Positions 1-12,304 of a DNA stretch of 64,000 nucleotides are shown here, piece by piece. The first letter of the stretch is position 1. The number at the start of each line of letters is the position of its first letter. The notes below the pieces were generated by a model that was not told the origin of the DNA, ran no database searches, and saw nothing but the letters and a program-made list of their open reading frames with translations. The position numbers and the translations under genes were made by a program. The stretch is from the NCBI GenBank assembly GCA_034670405.1, contig JAXDDX010000049.1, positions 2,364,001-2,428,000 on the forward strand. Direction: 5' to 3'. Origin of the DNA: Hoplostethus atlanticus (taxonomy: Eukaryota > Chordata > Actinopteri > Trachichthyiformes > Trachichthyidae).

Positions 1-1324
1 TTTACCGTGAGACAATTTTCTCTGGGTGTCAGGACTTCCTCCCATGGGCACCCAACCAGCCAGACAATTTTCAGCAAAACGAGGATTGTGTACACCTCAC
101 AGGGATGACTCACCATGCACCTGGGAAACTCAACGATGATTTCTGCACCGCCACAAAGGAATTTGTCTGCAAAAAAGGTCTGATATAATTTTATTCATAT
201 GCCAATCTTTTAGTTATGTATGTTTTAAGTAATCTTTTTCATATTTCTTTGTCTTTGCCTCTCCATAGCCAAGGGGCAAGGACCTCCTCCCCAGCCCCCA
301 ACCTCTGGACCAGGTAAACGTAGCAGTACTGACATTGATTGCACAGAGTTGAATTATTGCACGGACATAAGGGAGTTCAACCAGTCGAGTTCAATGAACT
401 TAAAGCTTGGTCCGTAACAGTTTATGTGAGCATCGGTGTCATTGTTATAGGATGGAATGAGAAATGTGGCTCTTGGATGGCTGACCCATTCAATGACTAC
501 TGCTACCTGTTCAACTACCTGTCTATGAGGAAGTGGGCTGAAGCACGGGCCGACTGTGTCAACCAGGGAGGAGACCTCATCAGTATCACTGATCCCTTTG
601 AACAGGCCTTCATACAGGGTACTCTTATTACATGAAATAAATATATAATAATAACTACAAATATAATAACTACAATATAACTACACTATTCAGAGATGTG
701 ACTGTGTGGTTTTTGGAGTTTTTCTGTTTTGTGGTCGCTGTCTTGATCCACAGTATACAGAGTGTACTGACAATAAACAATAAAAATGTTTAAGTACTTT
801 TCAGTTTAACTTTCTTTTAAACAATAAAACATGTGATTATTCATTTTCATACTTATTCTCAGCGTCAGTCTGTCATTCACTTACTTCTCCTGTCGACTGC
901 CAGTACTCCCATACTGTCTCTTGTTTTTTTTAAAAGTGCTCGATAATTAAACTAGACTTAGCTTGACCTGTACTCTGTTGTTTCCTCCCTAGGCATAATC
1001 CAACAGAGTCCAACAGGGATCTCGCTGTGGATGGGGGGTCACGACTCTATCACTGAGGGGGGCTGGGAGTGGACCGATGGCTCTCCTTTCAGATACATCC
1101 GCTGGAATGCAGGTACAACTTGTTGATTCAAAACATGTAAGGGTTCACCGTACCTAGCGGAGTCTTAACGAAAATGACGATTGCCAATTTCTCGGCATTG
1201 TCTTTCCTCACAGGCAACCCAGACAACTACAATGGTGAAGACTGCCTGTCCATACTTATTAACAGCGGCTACTGGAATGATGACAACTGTAACTTCAACA
1301 GAGGATACATCTGCAAACGGAGAG
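1..1324 (+). other. First two visible CTLDs of the lectin receptor
   Basis: Exon 1-177 is the C-terminal half of a CTLD. It carries WAPNQPDN, a QPD-type sugar-site motif associated with galactose specificity, and LND in place of WND. A 15-codon Pro-rich linker exon follows at 269-313. Exons 451-618, 993-1112 and 1214-1324 encode the next CTLD ([30 protein letters not shown]), whose sugar-site triplet reads NPD rather than EPN or QPD. Linker exon 1425-1457 ([10 protein letters not shown]) leads to the SUEL module. Confidence 0.85.
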
Positions 1325-4300
1325 GTACGATGTCCTGCTAGTATTGTCATTGTTGCCACCTACAAACCGAAGGCAATATCTATAGTGTTGGTACGTGACA
1401 CTATGCACATATTTCCTCTTTCAGGGAACACTCCTGAGCCGCCTCCGCCTCATGATGGTATGTATGATGGGCACTAATTCCCTTTATTTTACTACATGCA
1501 CAATTTCCTCTAAAAAACATATGAAATTGGTAAATATAGATCCTTTATTTCACTTAAGAAAAAGCTGATTTTCATTAAATAAAACTCAAAATGACTATAA
1601 TGGCACAAAGAGTTCACAAACCTTCAAGCCCGACTGTATGCTCTACAGTATATACATGCAATACAGTGATTCATTGACTAAGGCTTCATGGTGGGTTACA
1701 TTCATACTACATGAGTCCTGTGAATCCTTTCCTCTGTAGGGTTCATGACTGCGCTGGTGTGCCAGGATTCCAGTGCTGTCCTTCATTGTCCAGAGGAAAG
1801 TGTAATTAACATCCAGTCTGCTTTCTACGGACGAAAGAGTGATGACATTTGCCCCCACCTGGATGGATCAGGGGGAGGTACTGAACTAAAAGTCACTCTT
1901 TAAACTTTATACCAAGCCACTTTCCTTTTCACTGGAATATTGTCAATAATATAAAATAAATATGTTAAAATAAATATTGATGATTGCCATTATTGTCTAC
2001 TAAAACATCATTGCTGTTCTGTAGGAAGTTGCACAGTGGATGGTGTCCTCCCTTATCTTAGGAAGAAGTGTGACAACCGTCCCTTCTGCTTTATGTACGC
2101 CCAAGTGGAGGTGGACCCCTGTCCTGCTGTCTCCAAGTACCTAGAGGTGATCTACAGTTGTGAACAGAAGGGTAGGTTCTCATTCCTCACATTGCAGGCA
2201 GGATACTTGCCCATCCCTACGTAGTCTGTTCTCGCACAACTCAATTCCCACAATGCAATACCTATCTCCTTGAGTAACATGAGTTCAATTCCAGTGGTTA
2301 TAGCAGAAACACACTTGATTTTTCCAAAAATTACTACCATCAGTCTTGCATGAACTGTCTTGCTCTATGATCTAGTCTAATATTGTGTTTTGGGATTTTG
2401 CTACTCCCAGTGTGTCTGCAAGGCCTGGGTGTAGAGGATGGCAACATCACCGACTCCCAGCTCTCTGCCTCCTCCTCCCTGGGTTTATTCACCCCAAACA
2501 AAGCCCGCTTGAACGGCAACTCCTGCTGGATGCCCTCTGGCAGCTGTACGTACCAAACTGGCAACCACACCATGCCTAATAGTTACAGTCCTTAACAGTG
2601 GAGAATGAGGAAGAAAGAGTTTAGATTTTTGGTGAAAATAAATATATTGCCATCAGCTGAGAGTTTGAGTTCATGTCTGTTGATGTATCTATATCCACTA
2701 TCCCCTCCTTCAGCAACTTCAAGCTGGATCCAGGTGAATCTGGGCCAGACCAAAAAGGTGACAGGGATAGTGATACAGGGTTGTCCTCAAAATGACCACT
2801 GGGTCACCAAGTTTAAGGTCCAGCACAGTGTGGATGGAACAACCTGGACCGACTACACTGCTGATGGGGCGGTGAGTCAACAAAGGCTACAAACTGCCAT
2901 AAAAATGAGACAATAATGAAGGAAAAAAGTACCTTGTTGAAATGCACTGTATATGACTGTATATGATCTGAATTTCCTTGGTTTTCCAGTTTTTCCCAGG
3001 TTCTACGGACAAGAGCACTCCAGATACCCAGCTCCTGGGTACTCCTGTGTCAGCTCAGTACATCCGGATCCTACCGATGGAGTACAATGGTCAGGCAGGC
3101 CTTCGCTTTGACATCTTGGGATGCACGCCGGACTGTAAGCAAACCACTTTTCTATTGAAGACTAAGCGAGATATGCAAGAAATATTCACATTGTCTAATT
3201 ATTAAATCATATTTCATTTGTTAGATTCTGTTGTGATAATATGCTGTGCTTTCACATATTGATGGTAAATATGATAAACTTTAACAGATGCAGTCACGTG
3301 CGCTAACAAGCCCAACTTCAACTTTGCCAATGATCAAATGACGTGAGTCAGACTGCAAATAATATTTTTGCATTTGTTGTGTCCTCCATATTATATTGTG
3401 TTTTGTTCTCTGTGGTAATCATACAATGTGTCTTTTAGTGTCCACTGTCCAGCAGGCTGTGCAAGAGCAAGTTACAATGTGTTTGGCACCTCAGTATATC
3501 GTGGGGTATGTGAATATACATCATCTAATCTGTATCACAACTCCAGTACACACAAATCAAATTATATATTATCCCCCCACCGTCCACCCAGTTTTTGTTT
3601 TTGCTCTTGTCTCCTCCAACAGGACTCAAACATCTGTGCGGCAGCTCTCCACGCAGGTGTTATTCTGAATGAGGTTGGAGGAGACTGTACTTTGCTGAAG
3701 GAACCAGGACAGGACTTCTATGCAGGCTCCACCAGGAATGGCATCACCTCTAGACAGTAGGTGGCTGACTTTCAAATCACTCCCTAGTCCCTGAAGGTGG
3801 AGAGTGGTGCAGTATATGTGCAATATGTCAATTCATGACCTATTTTAATCCAGAAAAGACAGTACAAAGGCCAGAATCTATAACAAATCCAATTTCTACA
3901 GATTCGATAGAAGCTATCCGGTATCTTACACGTTTGCAGACGGGGGTGAGTTGATATGCACATAAGGATGCTTTAAATCGATCTCATTCTTCTGAGCAAA
4001 ACAGTTTGCATGATTCATGCAGGTGTATTTTTCTGCACAATCCTTTATTGATTAATTTAGCAGTATGTGATAACTGTACAGTGCATAGACTATAAGTTCT
4101 ACCTCATCTCTTTCCCCTGCAGAGCTGAGATGTTCAGGGCCTGACTGGTATGAGTTTGGAGAGTTCTGCTACAAGCCTTTTGAAGAGAAAAATACATGGA
4201 GCGATGCCCAGGACGCCTGTAGGAATCTGGGCGCTGAACTTGTGTCCATTCGCTCCATGACGGAACAGAGCTGGCTGGAAAGTTACCTCTACATGGGTAT

Positions 4301-7300
4301 GGACTTAGAAAAGTAGCAGGTGACAGCTGGTTTAATAGGGTAGGATAGTTCATCTGCACAGGAAGGGCTAGGAACTCTCATGCATTCACACCTGAAAGAC
4401 AGAGTTCACTCACACACGAACACATCCATGAGTACTGATTCCATCTTAACCCTAACTAACACTTTTATTAGGTTTTCATGAAATATAGTTTGTGACACGG
4501 CATTGGTACAGTACACTGTCGAACATTTCAAACAGTCCCTCTAGCGTTTGCCATTTTTAAATGAAAAACATGCCTTGGGGTTAGCTAGTGAGCTAGCTGT
4601 AGCTAACTGTGTTAACTTGGATTACGAGCACAAGAGGATGGCAGGCACATAAAAAGATGGTTAGAACAAAGGCATGGTGCTTTTAAAAAACACAGCATAC
4701 TATATTTGAAAAACCAATGGCATGCTCTCATGGCTATCCTGAGTTTTGAAAGTTGTAGTTTTTCATTCAATAAATCGATAAACATCTCCACTGCTGTCAT
4801 CAATGACGTGCGAATCAAACAAACACCCTATGAAAAGTGTTCATGAATGTGTTACGAACCAGTGTTAATGTAAAGTATCCAACGTAAATTACCCACAATT
4901 CATTATCTATTGAGTCCAAATGAATTGTAAAAAATCCCTGGTGAAGCAGCATCTTTTCCCCAGGAGGGAGCTGTGACATGCAGGACTAGAATAATAAGGT
5001 AGACCTCTCTTTGGGTTGTCCTCTACAGCCACCAGTGACGTGTGGATTGGTCTGAATGACCTGGTAGTATCGGGATTGTTCACCTGGTCTGATGAGCACA
5101 TGGTCACCTTCACCTACTGGGCACCAGGGGAGCCCAACAACCACGATGGCTTCAGTGAGGACTGTGTCGAGATGTTACATCAGGTGATGACCAATAGTCT
5201 TGCAAACCCAGACACACACTTAATTCCCCTTTGTTTCAGACTGCAGATATGTACTTAACGGGGGCAATTTACCAAAAGTGTAATAGGTAACCATAGTTGT
5301 GTTTCAGTTGAAGCTACCCACATGATTCATTCTTTACAATTGATCATGGTAATTGTAATGGTCATGTCTTCTCTGTTCCAGACTGGTAGATGGAACGATG
5401 TCTCCTGTACAGAACTCAATACTTACATCTGCAAAATGCCCAAAGCCCACTACCCAGTGCCCTCTGTAAAGCCTACCGTGTATGGATGCCCTCAGGTACT
5501 ACAAAGGTCTACTACTTTATTTTGCTGTCTTTGTACCCAACCCTGTACTCTTGTGAAAGAGAATTATGATGCTTATTTAGAGAGCCATGGGGCATCTCTG
5601 TGTTATGGGATAATGCACATAACCTCTATGATGCGTGTCAGGGTTGGGATGCATATGGCTACTCGTGCTACTGGATGGAGGAGACACCCAGGACCTGGTC
5701 TGATGCTAAGGCCTTCTGTGAGGCACAGGACGGCTTCATGCTGCACATTGGAGACATGTGAGTTTGACAAGAACGTAGTTATTCAACGACTTAGCTGAGA
5801 TGCCAATTCAGAATACGGTTAATACTGCAAGACCCCTCTATCACTGTTGAGCAGCATACTATAGGAACACAAAGAACCAAGACTCTCAGTGTGATCCAAC
5901 ACAAACAGACATGCCAGGTCCGCTTCCTGATCCTATAGGTTTGCCTTCTACAACCTCCACTGAATCAGACCCCACCTTGACAAAGCTAGCCTTGTGCTTG
6001 TCCAAGTCCCTTCTGACTCAGTTCACCTCCTATAACTCATCCAGTATTCTGCAGCCAGCTTTGTCTTCAATCACCTGAGAAATCTCCCATGTCATGCCCC
6101 TCCTACATGTATCAAAAACTATGGCTCATCTGCCTCGTAAGGGAGCTGCACCCCCATACCTCCATGGTCCAGTCCTACCACACCACTCCCACCCCAGTCT
6201 GGTCACTTCCTATCTTCCATTCTAACCTGAAAAGTTATCTCTTCAAGGACTGCGTCCATAGTCCTCTCGGCTACCTTCTTGTCCCTCCTGAATCATACCC
6301 CAAAAAATACCTTTTCTTCTTGGCTCTTATTTCTTTATGTAGCACTCAACTGGATGACACTACATGATAATTGTAGGGGCACAGAATATTTGTTACATGT
6401 ATTTATTGACTTTTACCCTTGCACTCCTAGTTATTAGTTGATTGTAATGTAGGCAATTTAGGCAATGAGTGCTGTTGCACTGAGTGAGCTGTGATAAAGC
6501 ATCCTTAGATTTTTGTGTACCTCGCTGACAGATTTTAAGAGGACTCTCTTAACTGTGTTTGACTGCAGTTATGAGCAGTCCCATTTCACAGTGACGCTAT
6601 CAGGAAAGACTGGATTGTGGTGGATTGGCCTGCGCGCCCGAGGAGAGGGAGGTGGAGGGGTCGACTACATCTGGGACAATGACTTACCGCTCACCTTCAC
6701 TCACTGGGACAGAGACCAGCCAGGTACAACTCTAAGCCTAACCCTTCCAACAATTGACCAATGTAATGTACGAAGATCAAACAAGGCACCATATGGCATT
6801 ACATAAAATATATAATACTTAGCACTGATCCCATTTTCCTTTCTTCACCTTTTTTCCTAGATAATGGGGGTGGTACTTGCGTAGGTATGACATCGGGTAT
6901 CATTGGTGGTTTCTGGGATGACAAGCCGTGCTCAGAAAAATTCTCCTTCATCTGTGAGAAACCGAGGCCCGACATCACCCCGCCCACCAAGGCCCCGACT
7001 CCTCCTCCTGTACAGGGCTGTTACGACGGATGGACAGGCCTGCCCCACTTCAGGAACTGTTACAGGGTATACAGCTGATCTGATCTTCTATCATGTTAAG
7101 GATCTTGTGGAGCCTGCGTTGTAAAGTACACTTTAAAACTGTGAAGTGAAGATGAATACATGGATTGTTGACTTGTTGGAGCGTTGATCTCTGTGTGCGT
7201 TGCAGCTCTTCCACAATGTGGACTACTCCCAGAAGAAGAGTTGGGGAGCAGCACATGAAGACTGTGTCTCCAGAGGGGCTGATCTGGTCAGCATCCACAG

Positions 7301-7392
7301 GCAGGATGAAGAAGAGTTCCTCTCTCTCTACAGCAAGGCCTCCAGCAAGTGGATTGGCCTCAAACACAACCCTACAGAGGGAGGTGGGCGTG

Positions 7393-7424
<32 letters not shown>

Positions 7425-10400
7425 GTGGTGTGCATGTGTGTTAATGCCACAGAAATGACCCTTACCCTTAAGTGTGTCTAGTATTTCATTATTTATGATC
7501 ACGTCACCCTCTAATCTGGCAACCCACTCATATATCCTAGGCTATTCCTGGAGTGATGGCTCACCTCTGGCCCACACCAACTGGGGCTCTGGGGAGCCTA
7601 ACAACCACGAGGGCCGTGAGGAATGTGTCGAGATGGTGAGCAACACCATCGGGAACTACTCCTGGTGGAATGATCTGAACTGTGACGCTCACCAGGACTG
7701 GATATGTATGATTACCAAGGGGACGACCCCCATTGTTCCCCCAAAGCCCCCACCACCCGTCCCAGGTAGATCAATGCAAATTGTCAAACGGCATGTAACT
7801 GCATAAAAACTGTAAGAATTATCACGTAAACTCATGAAATAATATTTAGAGATCAATGTAGCATCGATGCTACAGACGACATGGGTGAGATAATCCTATC
7901 ATTGACACTGCTTTTCATCTCTTGGACCCCAGCTCCTGATTGTGGCGTCAACCCAGGTTGGAGGAAAAACAATGACCTCTGCTACTACTACAATGACACT
8001 GACATAGTGGACTTCCACACAGCTTTGCATCGTTGCTATGCAGAGAAGGCCAGGCTGGTCTCCATCTTAAACCAAGAGGAACAGGCATACGTTAACACCA
8101 TGGTACACAAACTGATACTTTTTAAGAGGTTATTTCAAATAAAATGCATTTTGTAGCACCTGTTCACATCGACTTGCTTAAAAATAAGAAATATTTGTAG
8201 AAGAAAGATTCAAATATGTTGTTTTTACCACTTTGCAATCAATGTTAGCTAGAGGGGGAAAAGGTAATCAGTGTTGAAACCTGCATCACCTTTCAGTTAC
8301 GTGTTGTGTTGCTATTCCAGGTGGGGACGGGGCGTGTTGCTGCAGCCTGGATCGGCATGAGGCTGTTTGGTCTGACAGGCGGAGAATACATGTATGTCCA
8401 TTTCTAACTGATTTGAATCTGGCTGAATTGAACTTAAGTCTATACTGTCTATTATGGCTTCTCTCTCTCTTACTCTTTCTTTCCTTTTTCTTATCTACAA
8501 AGGTGGGTGGACTTTTCCCCTGTGACATATACTCACTGGGGTCCAGGTGAGCCCAACAATGCCAACGGGGAGGAACAGTGTGTACAGATGAACAGACATC
8601 AAGGTATTGGAATTCTGTGTATCATACAAATAACTGAATAACATTCAGCTTGAATTATCGACATATTGTACATATTTACCGTGCATATTTACTGGTAGTA
8701 GTATTTACTCAGAGCTCTGGCTTGTTAAGGTGGATGGAATGATGCCAACTGTGGTCGGGCTGGAGCAGGTTATGTGTGCAAGAAGTTCCCTGGAGAGGAC
8801 CACACCCCTCCTCCACCCACCCAGCCCTGGGAGGGCAACTGCCCTGCAGGTGACACACACACACACACACTCACACACACTTCATTAACCAAGAAAACCA
8901 TGACAGAATGTGTGGACAATCAGCTGAAGAAGCAGAGACTCCACTGGTTTGATAAAAGGTGTATTAAAGGAGGTAGCAAAGAAAGTAGGTACTGCGTGAG
9001 GTAAATGACTACAAGACTGATGAGCTATGTCCATGGAGGATCCTAAAAAAGGGAGGTGATTGGATGAGGATGAACTTGTGGTGTGAGGAAAGGACGTGAA
9101 CAGGATGTATGAGGGCTTTTTCTCACCCTGCCTTTGTTGTTCAGAGCGCCCTCTCCTGACAAGTCTTATCCATTGCTCATTTCAATGTTTATTACATGGT
9201 GTGTCATGTAATCTCACATGGTATGACATTAAAAAAATCACATCTGCACAACTATCAAGTGGCTAGTATGATGTAATATTCTGCAAATTTGTAACTGCAC
9301 CATGGATTATAAATGTTACCTCTAATCTCCCATGAAACATGAAAGCTTTCTTTCTCTCTCTTTCTTTCTCTCTCTAGGTTGGATGTTTTTCAGGAATAAG
9401 TGCTTCATGTTCAAAGGGAAGAAGGACGGCATTAAAGCCAACTGGTCCTATGCTCGGAGTTGGTGCAAAGAACAAGGAGGAGAGTTGGCAGTTATCGATA
9501 ACCAATACGAGAATGGTAAACTAAGAATGAAAATTGTTATCTAGTTGAAGTATAAAAAACGATTCTGCGACTTCAGTTTTGTGACTCTCCATGATTTGTT
9601 TCTCTGCTCTGCTCTCCAGATTTTGTGTCTAGTTACCTGAGGGACCTGGAGCTCCCCACATGGATTGGTCTTTCAGACCTCTTGGTAGAGAATCAGTATG
9701 CCTGGAGCGATGGGGTCAGCCCAGTACTGTACACCAACTGGAACAAAAACGAGCCCAACAATGTGGGCGGAACGGTGAGGATACAGGTTCTCATTGGATA
9801 CTGCACTTGATCCTACAGTCATATAGGACAATTAGAAATATTGCAAAGGTTTGTGCTCATAAGCAGGGTTTGGTTATGTTCACAAATAAAACATGTATAC
9901 CATGCTTGAAGAAAAACAACACACAAAAATCCCCAAATAAGCTCTTCTTTCATCCTCAACAGGAAGACTGTGTTGCGATGACTCACAGCTACCTGGTGAG
10001 CGGGAAGTGGAATGATGATGCCTGTCATCTGGAGAGGAGCTTTGTTTGCTACAGAATGAAATGTCAGTATGCACTTCAATTCTTTCACTTCTTTTTATAA
10101 CAGGAATTCATTTTAATGATTAGCCTTATGGCAACAAAATCCCTGTTGACATTTTCCCCATCTGCCTACTGTATATGACACATCAGCAAGCAGCATCAAC
10201 CCTCCACCCCCAACAAAGAGCCCCTGCCCAGACGGCTACATTTCCTGGTACAATAACTGCTACAAACTGGAGGAGGAGCCGGCAACCTGGGGGACAGCTC
10301 AGACGGCCTGCGAGCATCAGGGTGGCAACCTGGCCAGCATTGACATGAGCTACGACCAGGCCTTTGTAGCTGGGGTGGTCCTACAGGGCAAGGCCGATGC

Positions 10401-12172
10401 CTGGATTGGCCTCAGGCGCAAGGTGCTGTCAGGGGAACTGCACAGTAGTCACTTGGCATTATTACTTGTTACAAAAATGTAACAGTTAAAGTAAAAAAAT
10501 ACCATGTACTTTGTAATTAGGTAACACTGTATTAGCTGATTATGACTGATCATACAATCAAAGCTAATATTATCTTCATGCAGGATGACAGTAGTTCTTA
10601 CGAGTGGACAGACGGCTGGCCAGTGTTTTTCACCCACTGGGGTCCCGGCGAGCCCAGCAACAACAAGGGTGAGGGCTGTGTGAGCATGCACGCTAAACCG
10701 GTGTTCCACGGGACCTGGAATGACACCAGCTGCGACCAAGTGATGCCCTACATCTGCAAGATCTCCTCAGGTATAACACAACCCCCCCCCCACTGCTACT
10801 TATGTCTGCTCAATCCAAAAATCGAAAGCCATGGTCATTAACTTTGATCATTTAACTCACGGACGTATGCTCATATCCTGTCTCAGAGAACCCCCCACCA
10901 ACCCCCGCCCCTGGTGACGGGAAGTGTTTGCCAAACTGGAGTCCCTATGGCCGCTTTTGTTACTTTGTGTACAATGGTAAGCAGGGCTTCTCTTGGCCGG
11001 ACGCCCGACACTACTGCCAGTTAGTCAAGGGAGACCTGGTGTCCATCCACAGCAGAGCTGAGGTGGAGTTCATCAGGAACCTCAACTACACCAAACATCA
11101 CCACATCTGGATAGGCCTCACCAGGGACCGCAACTGTGAGTTTAGAAATGGATGGAAGAGAATGCAATGTTTTGTCATAGCGCTAGTTAATCTTGGACCA
11201 AAGCGTGTGTGATTTATGAAAGTTGAGTTCAAAATAGAGGCTGGGATTTCAGGTTTCATACTTTGCTGCATATTTCTGCCCATGTTGCAATACCAATAAC
11301 ATTCTGCTGGGAACTCATAGCCAGCGGATCGGTCAGTCAGTCATTAGAAATTGCTGGAGCCTTGCTGAGTAGTGTGTATGTTTCTACCGGTTCTTTTTCC
11401 AGTTGGTTGGGCCTGGACAGACAAGACAGCTCTAGGCTTCCTGAACTGGGCTCCTGGTGAGCCCAATGCAGCCTTTCACCCTGGGGAGGTGGCTGAGGAG
11501 AACTGTGTGGAGATGTACCTCGACGGACGCTGGAATGACAACAACTGCATGCAGAAGAGAGGTTTTGCCTGCCGTCACCACCAGTGTAAGACTAATTATT
11601 TTGATAGAGAGGGGGATTGCGGGCGGATGCTGCAGCTTTCATAGCAGCTTAACTGCTTAAAAACTTGGTGAACTATTTTATAATGTGTTCAAGTCTCTCG
11701 GGGAGAGAGGCTGGGCATGCTGAGCAGATTAATAACTATTCTGATTCTGCTTCTCTGTTTTTAGACTATACTACAGATGAAGATGGTGGAATTGTCATTC
11801 CTACTGATGCTCCAGTTATCCACCGTAAGTGTAGCACAGCATCCTCATACTGTGTGCATTACTTTCGGGTCAACATTAGCATTACATTATTATTTTGATC
11901 GTTCATGTCCAATTGTTGCCTACTTTGAAAATAGATTATCCATGTATACCTGCTGTATAACTGTTTAGCTATACAGTGCACAACAGTGAAAGTACAATCT
12001 GTTGAACAGCCCTAGTGTATACCTGCCCTAACAGTTCTCGTGCCTCTCTATTTGTACAGCTGGAGGTGTGATAGCTGGGGCCATCATTGGAGCCATTGTG
12101 ATTTTCACCCTGATATTTGGAGTACTATACTATCTCTTCAGGATCCGAGGAATTAAGCTGAGTGGCTATTAG
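1..12172 (+). CDS. Mannose-receptor-like multi-CTLD membrane protein with SUEL, F5/8C and LCCL modules (5' end outside window)
   Basis: Thirty-six exons can be joined with GT/AG junctions and continuous phase: 1-177, 269-313, 451-618, 993-1112, 1214-1324, 1425-1457, 1740-1877, 2025-2171, 2411-2545, 2714-2871, 2990-3134, 3288-3342, 3439-3505, 3623-3756, 3902-3945, 4123-4296, 5029-5183, 5382-5495, 5642-5757, 6569-6723, 6861-7066, 7206-7383, 7541-7765, 7933-8102, 8321-8391, 8503-8603, 8730-8849, 9378-9515, 9620-9774, 9963-10062, 10187-10422, 10584-10770, 10887-11135, 11403-11585, 11765-11824, 12060-12172. This gives about 1626 residues plus an unseen N-terminus. Domain order: CTLD (partial), CTLD, SUEL lectin, F5/8C, LCCL-like, seven CTLDs, short stalk, one transmembrane helix, short tail. 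Proline-rich linkers separate several domains. CTLDs show WIGL and WND-type motifs. Family knowledge suggests an endocytic or pattern-recognition receptor; ligands cannot be read from sequence. Mammalian mannose receptors have a ricin-B and FN2 start, which is not visible here. Confidence 0.9.
1490..1640 (+). repeat. Dispersed repeat copy 1
   Basis: Shares GAAATTGGTAAATATAGATC and CACAATTTC(C/T)TCTAAAAAA plus a GTTCACAAA(C)CTTCAA block with 26850-27015, in the same order and orientation. Lies in a lectin receptor intron, upstream of the SUEL exon. Confidence 0.75.
1740..2171 (+). other. SUEL-type (rhamnose/galactose-binding) lectin module, two exons
   Basis: Exons 1740-1877 and 2025-2171 encode a domain beginning [15 protein letters not shown]. 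It contains [10 protein letters not shown], matching the family's YGR motif, then [15 protein letters not shown] and [11 protein letters not shown] at the end. The cysteine pattern and length of about 95 residues fit SUEL lectins such as fish rhamnose-binding lectins and the latrophilin lectin domain. Assigned from motif memory, without a profile search. Confidence 0.85.
2411..3134 (+). other. F5/8 type C (discoidin) module, three exons
   Basis: Exons 2411-2545, 2714-2871 and 2990-3134 give the typical discoidin order: [20 protein letters not shown] start, then [57 protein letters not shown] and closing DILGC. The disulphide-forming N- and C-terminal cysteines are present. Family members bind phospholipids, glycans or collagens; the ligand here is unknown. 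Confidence 0.92.
3288..3945 (+). other. LCCL-like module, four exons
   Basis: Exons 3288-3342, 3439-3505, 3623-3756 and 3902-3945 read [44 protein letters not shown] and [19 protein letters not shown]. This matches the LCCL pattern (HCPAxC, GTxxY, SxICxAAxHAG, NGIxS). The third exon must end at 3756, using donor GTAGGT. Using the nearby GTGGCT donor would leave an in-frame TAG. LCCL occurs in cochlin, Lgl1 and limulus factor C. Confidence 0.88.
5860..6520 (+). repeat. LINE-like 3' fragment in lectin receptor intron
   Basis: Open + strand stretch reading [13 protein letters not shown] after PVWSLP, resembling the C-terminal end of fish non-LTR retrotransposon ORF2, followed by AT-rich sequence. 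It separates the two main exons of CTLD d and does not disturb their splice sites. Confidence 0.5.
7393..7422 (+). repeat. (GT)n microsatellite
   Basis: About 15 GT units immediately 3' of the donor of exon 7206-7383 in the lectin receptor. Confidence 0.95.
8850..8880 (+). repeat. (AC)n microsatellite
   Basis: Interrupted AC run directly after the donor of exon 8730-8849. Confidence 0.95.
12060..12172 (+). other. Transmembrane helix and predicted C-terminus of the lectin receptor
   Basis: The exon encodes [20 protein letters not shown] and continues [17 protein letters not shown] before TAG at 12170-12172. It is a single hydrophobic helix followed by basic residues, fitting type I topology with the lectin domains outside. 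The cytosolic tail is only about ten residues in this reading. See the separate entry on the downstream candidate tail exon. Confidence 0.85.
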
Positions 12173-12304
12173 CTTGCCAACAAGAAGAGCCAATAAAGTT
12201 GATGTGGTACGATATATATATCAGCTTATCATACTAAGCACGATGCTTGTCCAGCTATGTGTTTAGGTGTTGTTATAACCAGTTATGTCATTCTTCTGTT
12301 GCAG

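Larger units (their letters stand above)
4123..11585 (+). other. Seven consecutive CTLDs of the lectin receptor
   Basis: The CTLDs and their sugar-site and WND motifs are: c 4123-5495, GEPNNHDG and RWNDVSC; d 5642 to about 6980, DQPDNGGG and FWDDKPC; e about 7018-7765, GEPNNHEG and WWNDLNC; f 7933-8849, GEPNNANG and GWNDANC; g 9378-10062, NEPNNVGG and KWNDDAC; h 10187-10770, GEPSNNKG and TWNDTSC; i 10887-11585, GEPNAAFH and RWNDNNC. Each is split over two to four exons, mostly with a junction before WIGL. Four domains (c, e, f, g) keep a full EPN plus WND set, which in this family predicts Ca2+-dependent mannose/fucose-type binding. d is QPD-like with an altered WND; h and i depart at EPN or just after it. 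Confidence 0.88.

Noticed and set aside
3757-3760. In-frame TAG at the end of the third LCCL exon, as if the lectin receptor were a pseudogene
   Set aside because: Using the GTAGGT donor at 3757 removes it and gives perfect phase and LCCL-like sequence; all later exons remain open.
7050-7502. 150-codon antisense ORF over the lectin receptor with poly-His/Thr
   Set aside because: Antisense to real CTLD exons and through a GT microsatellite.
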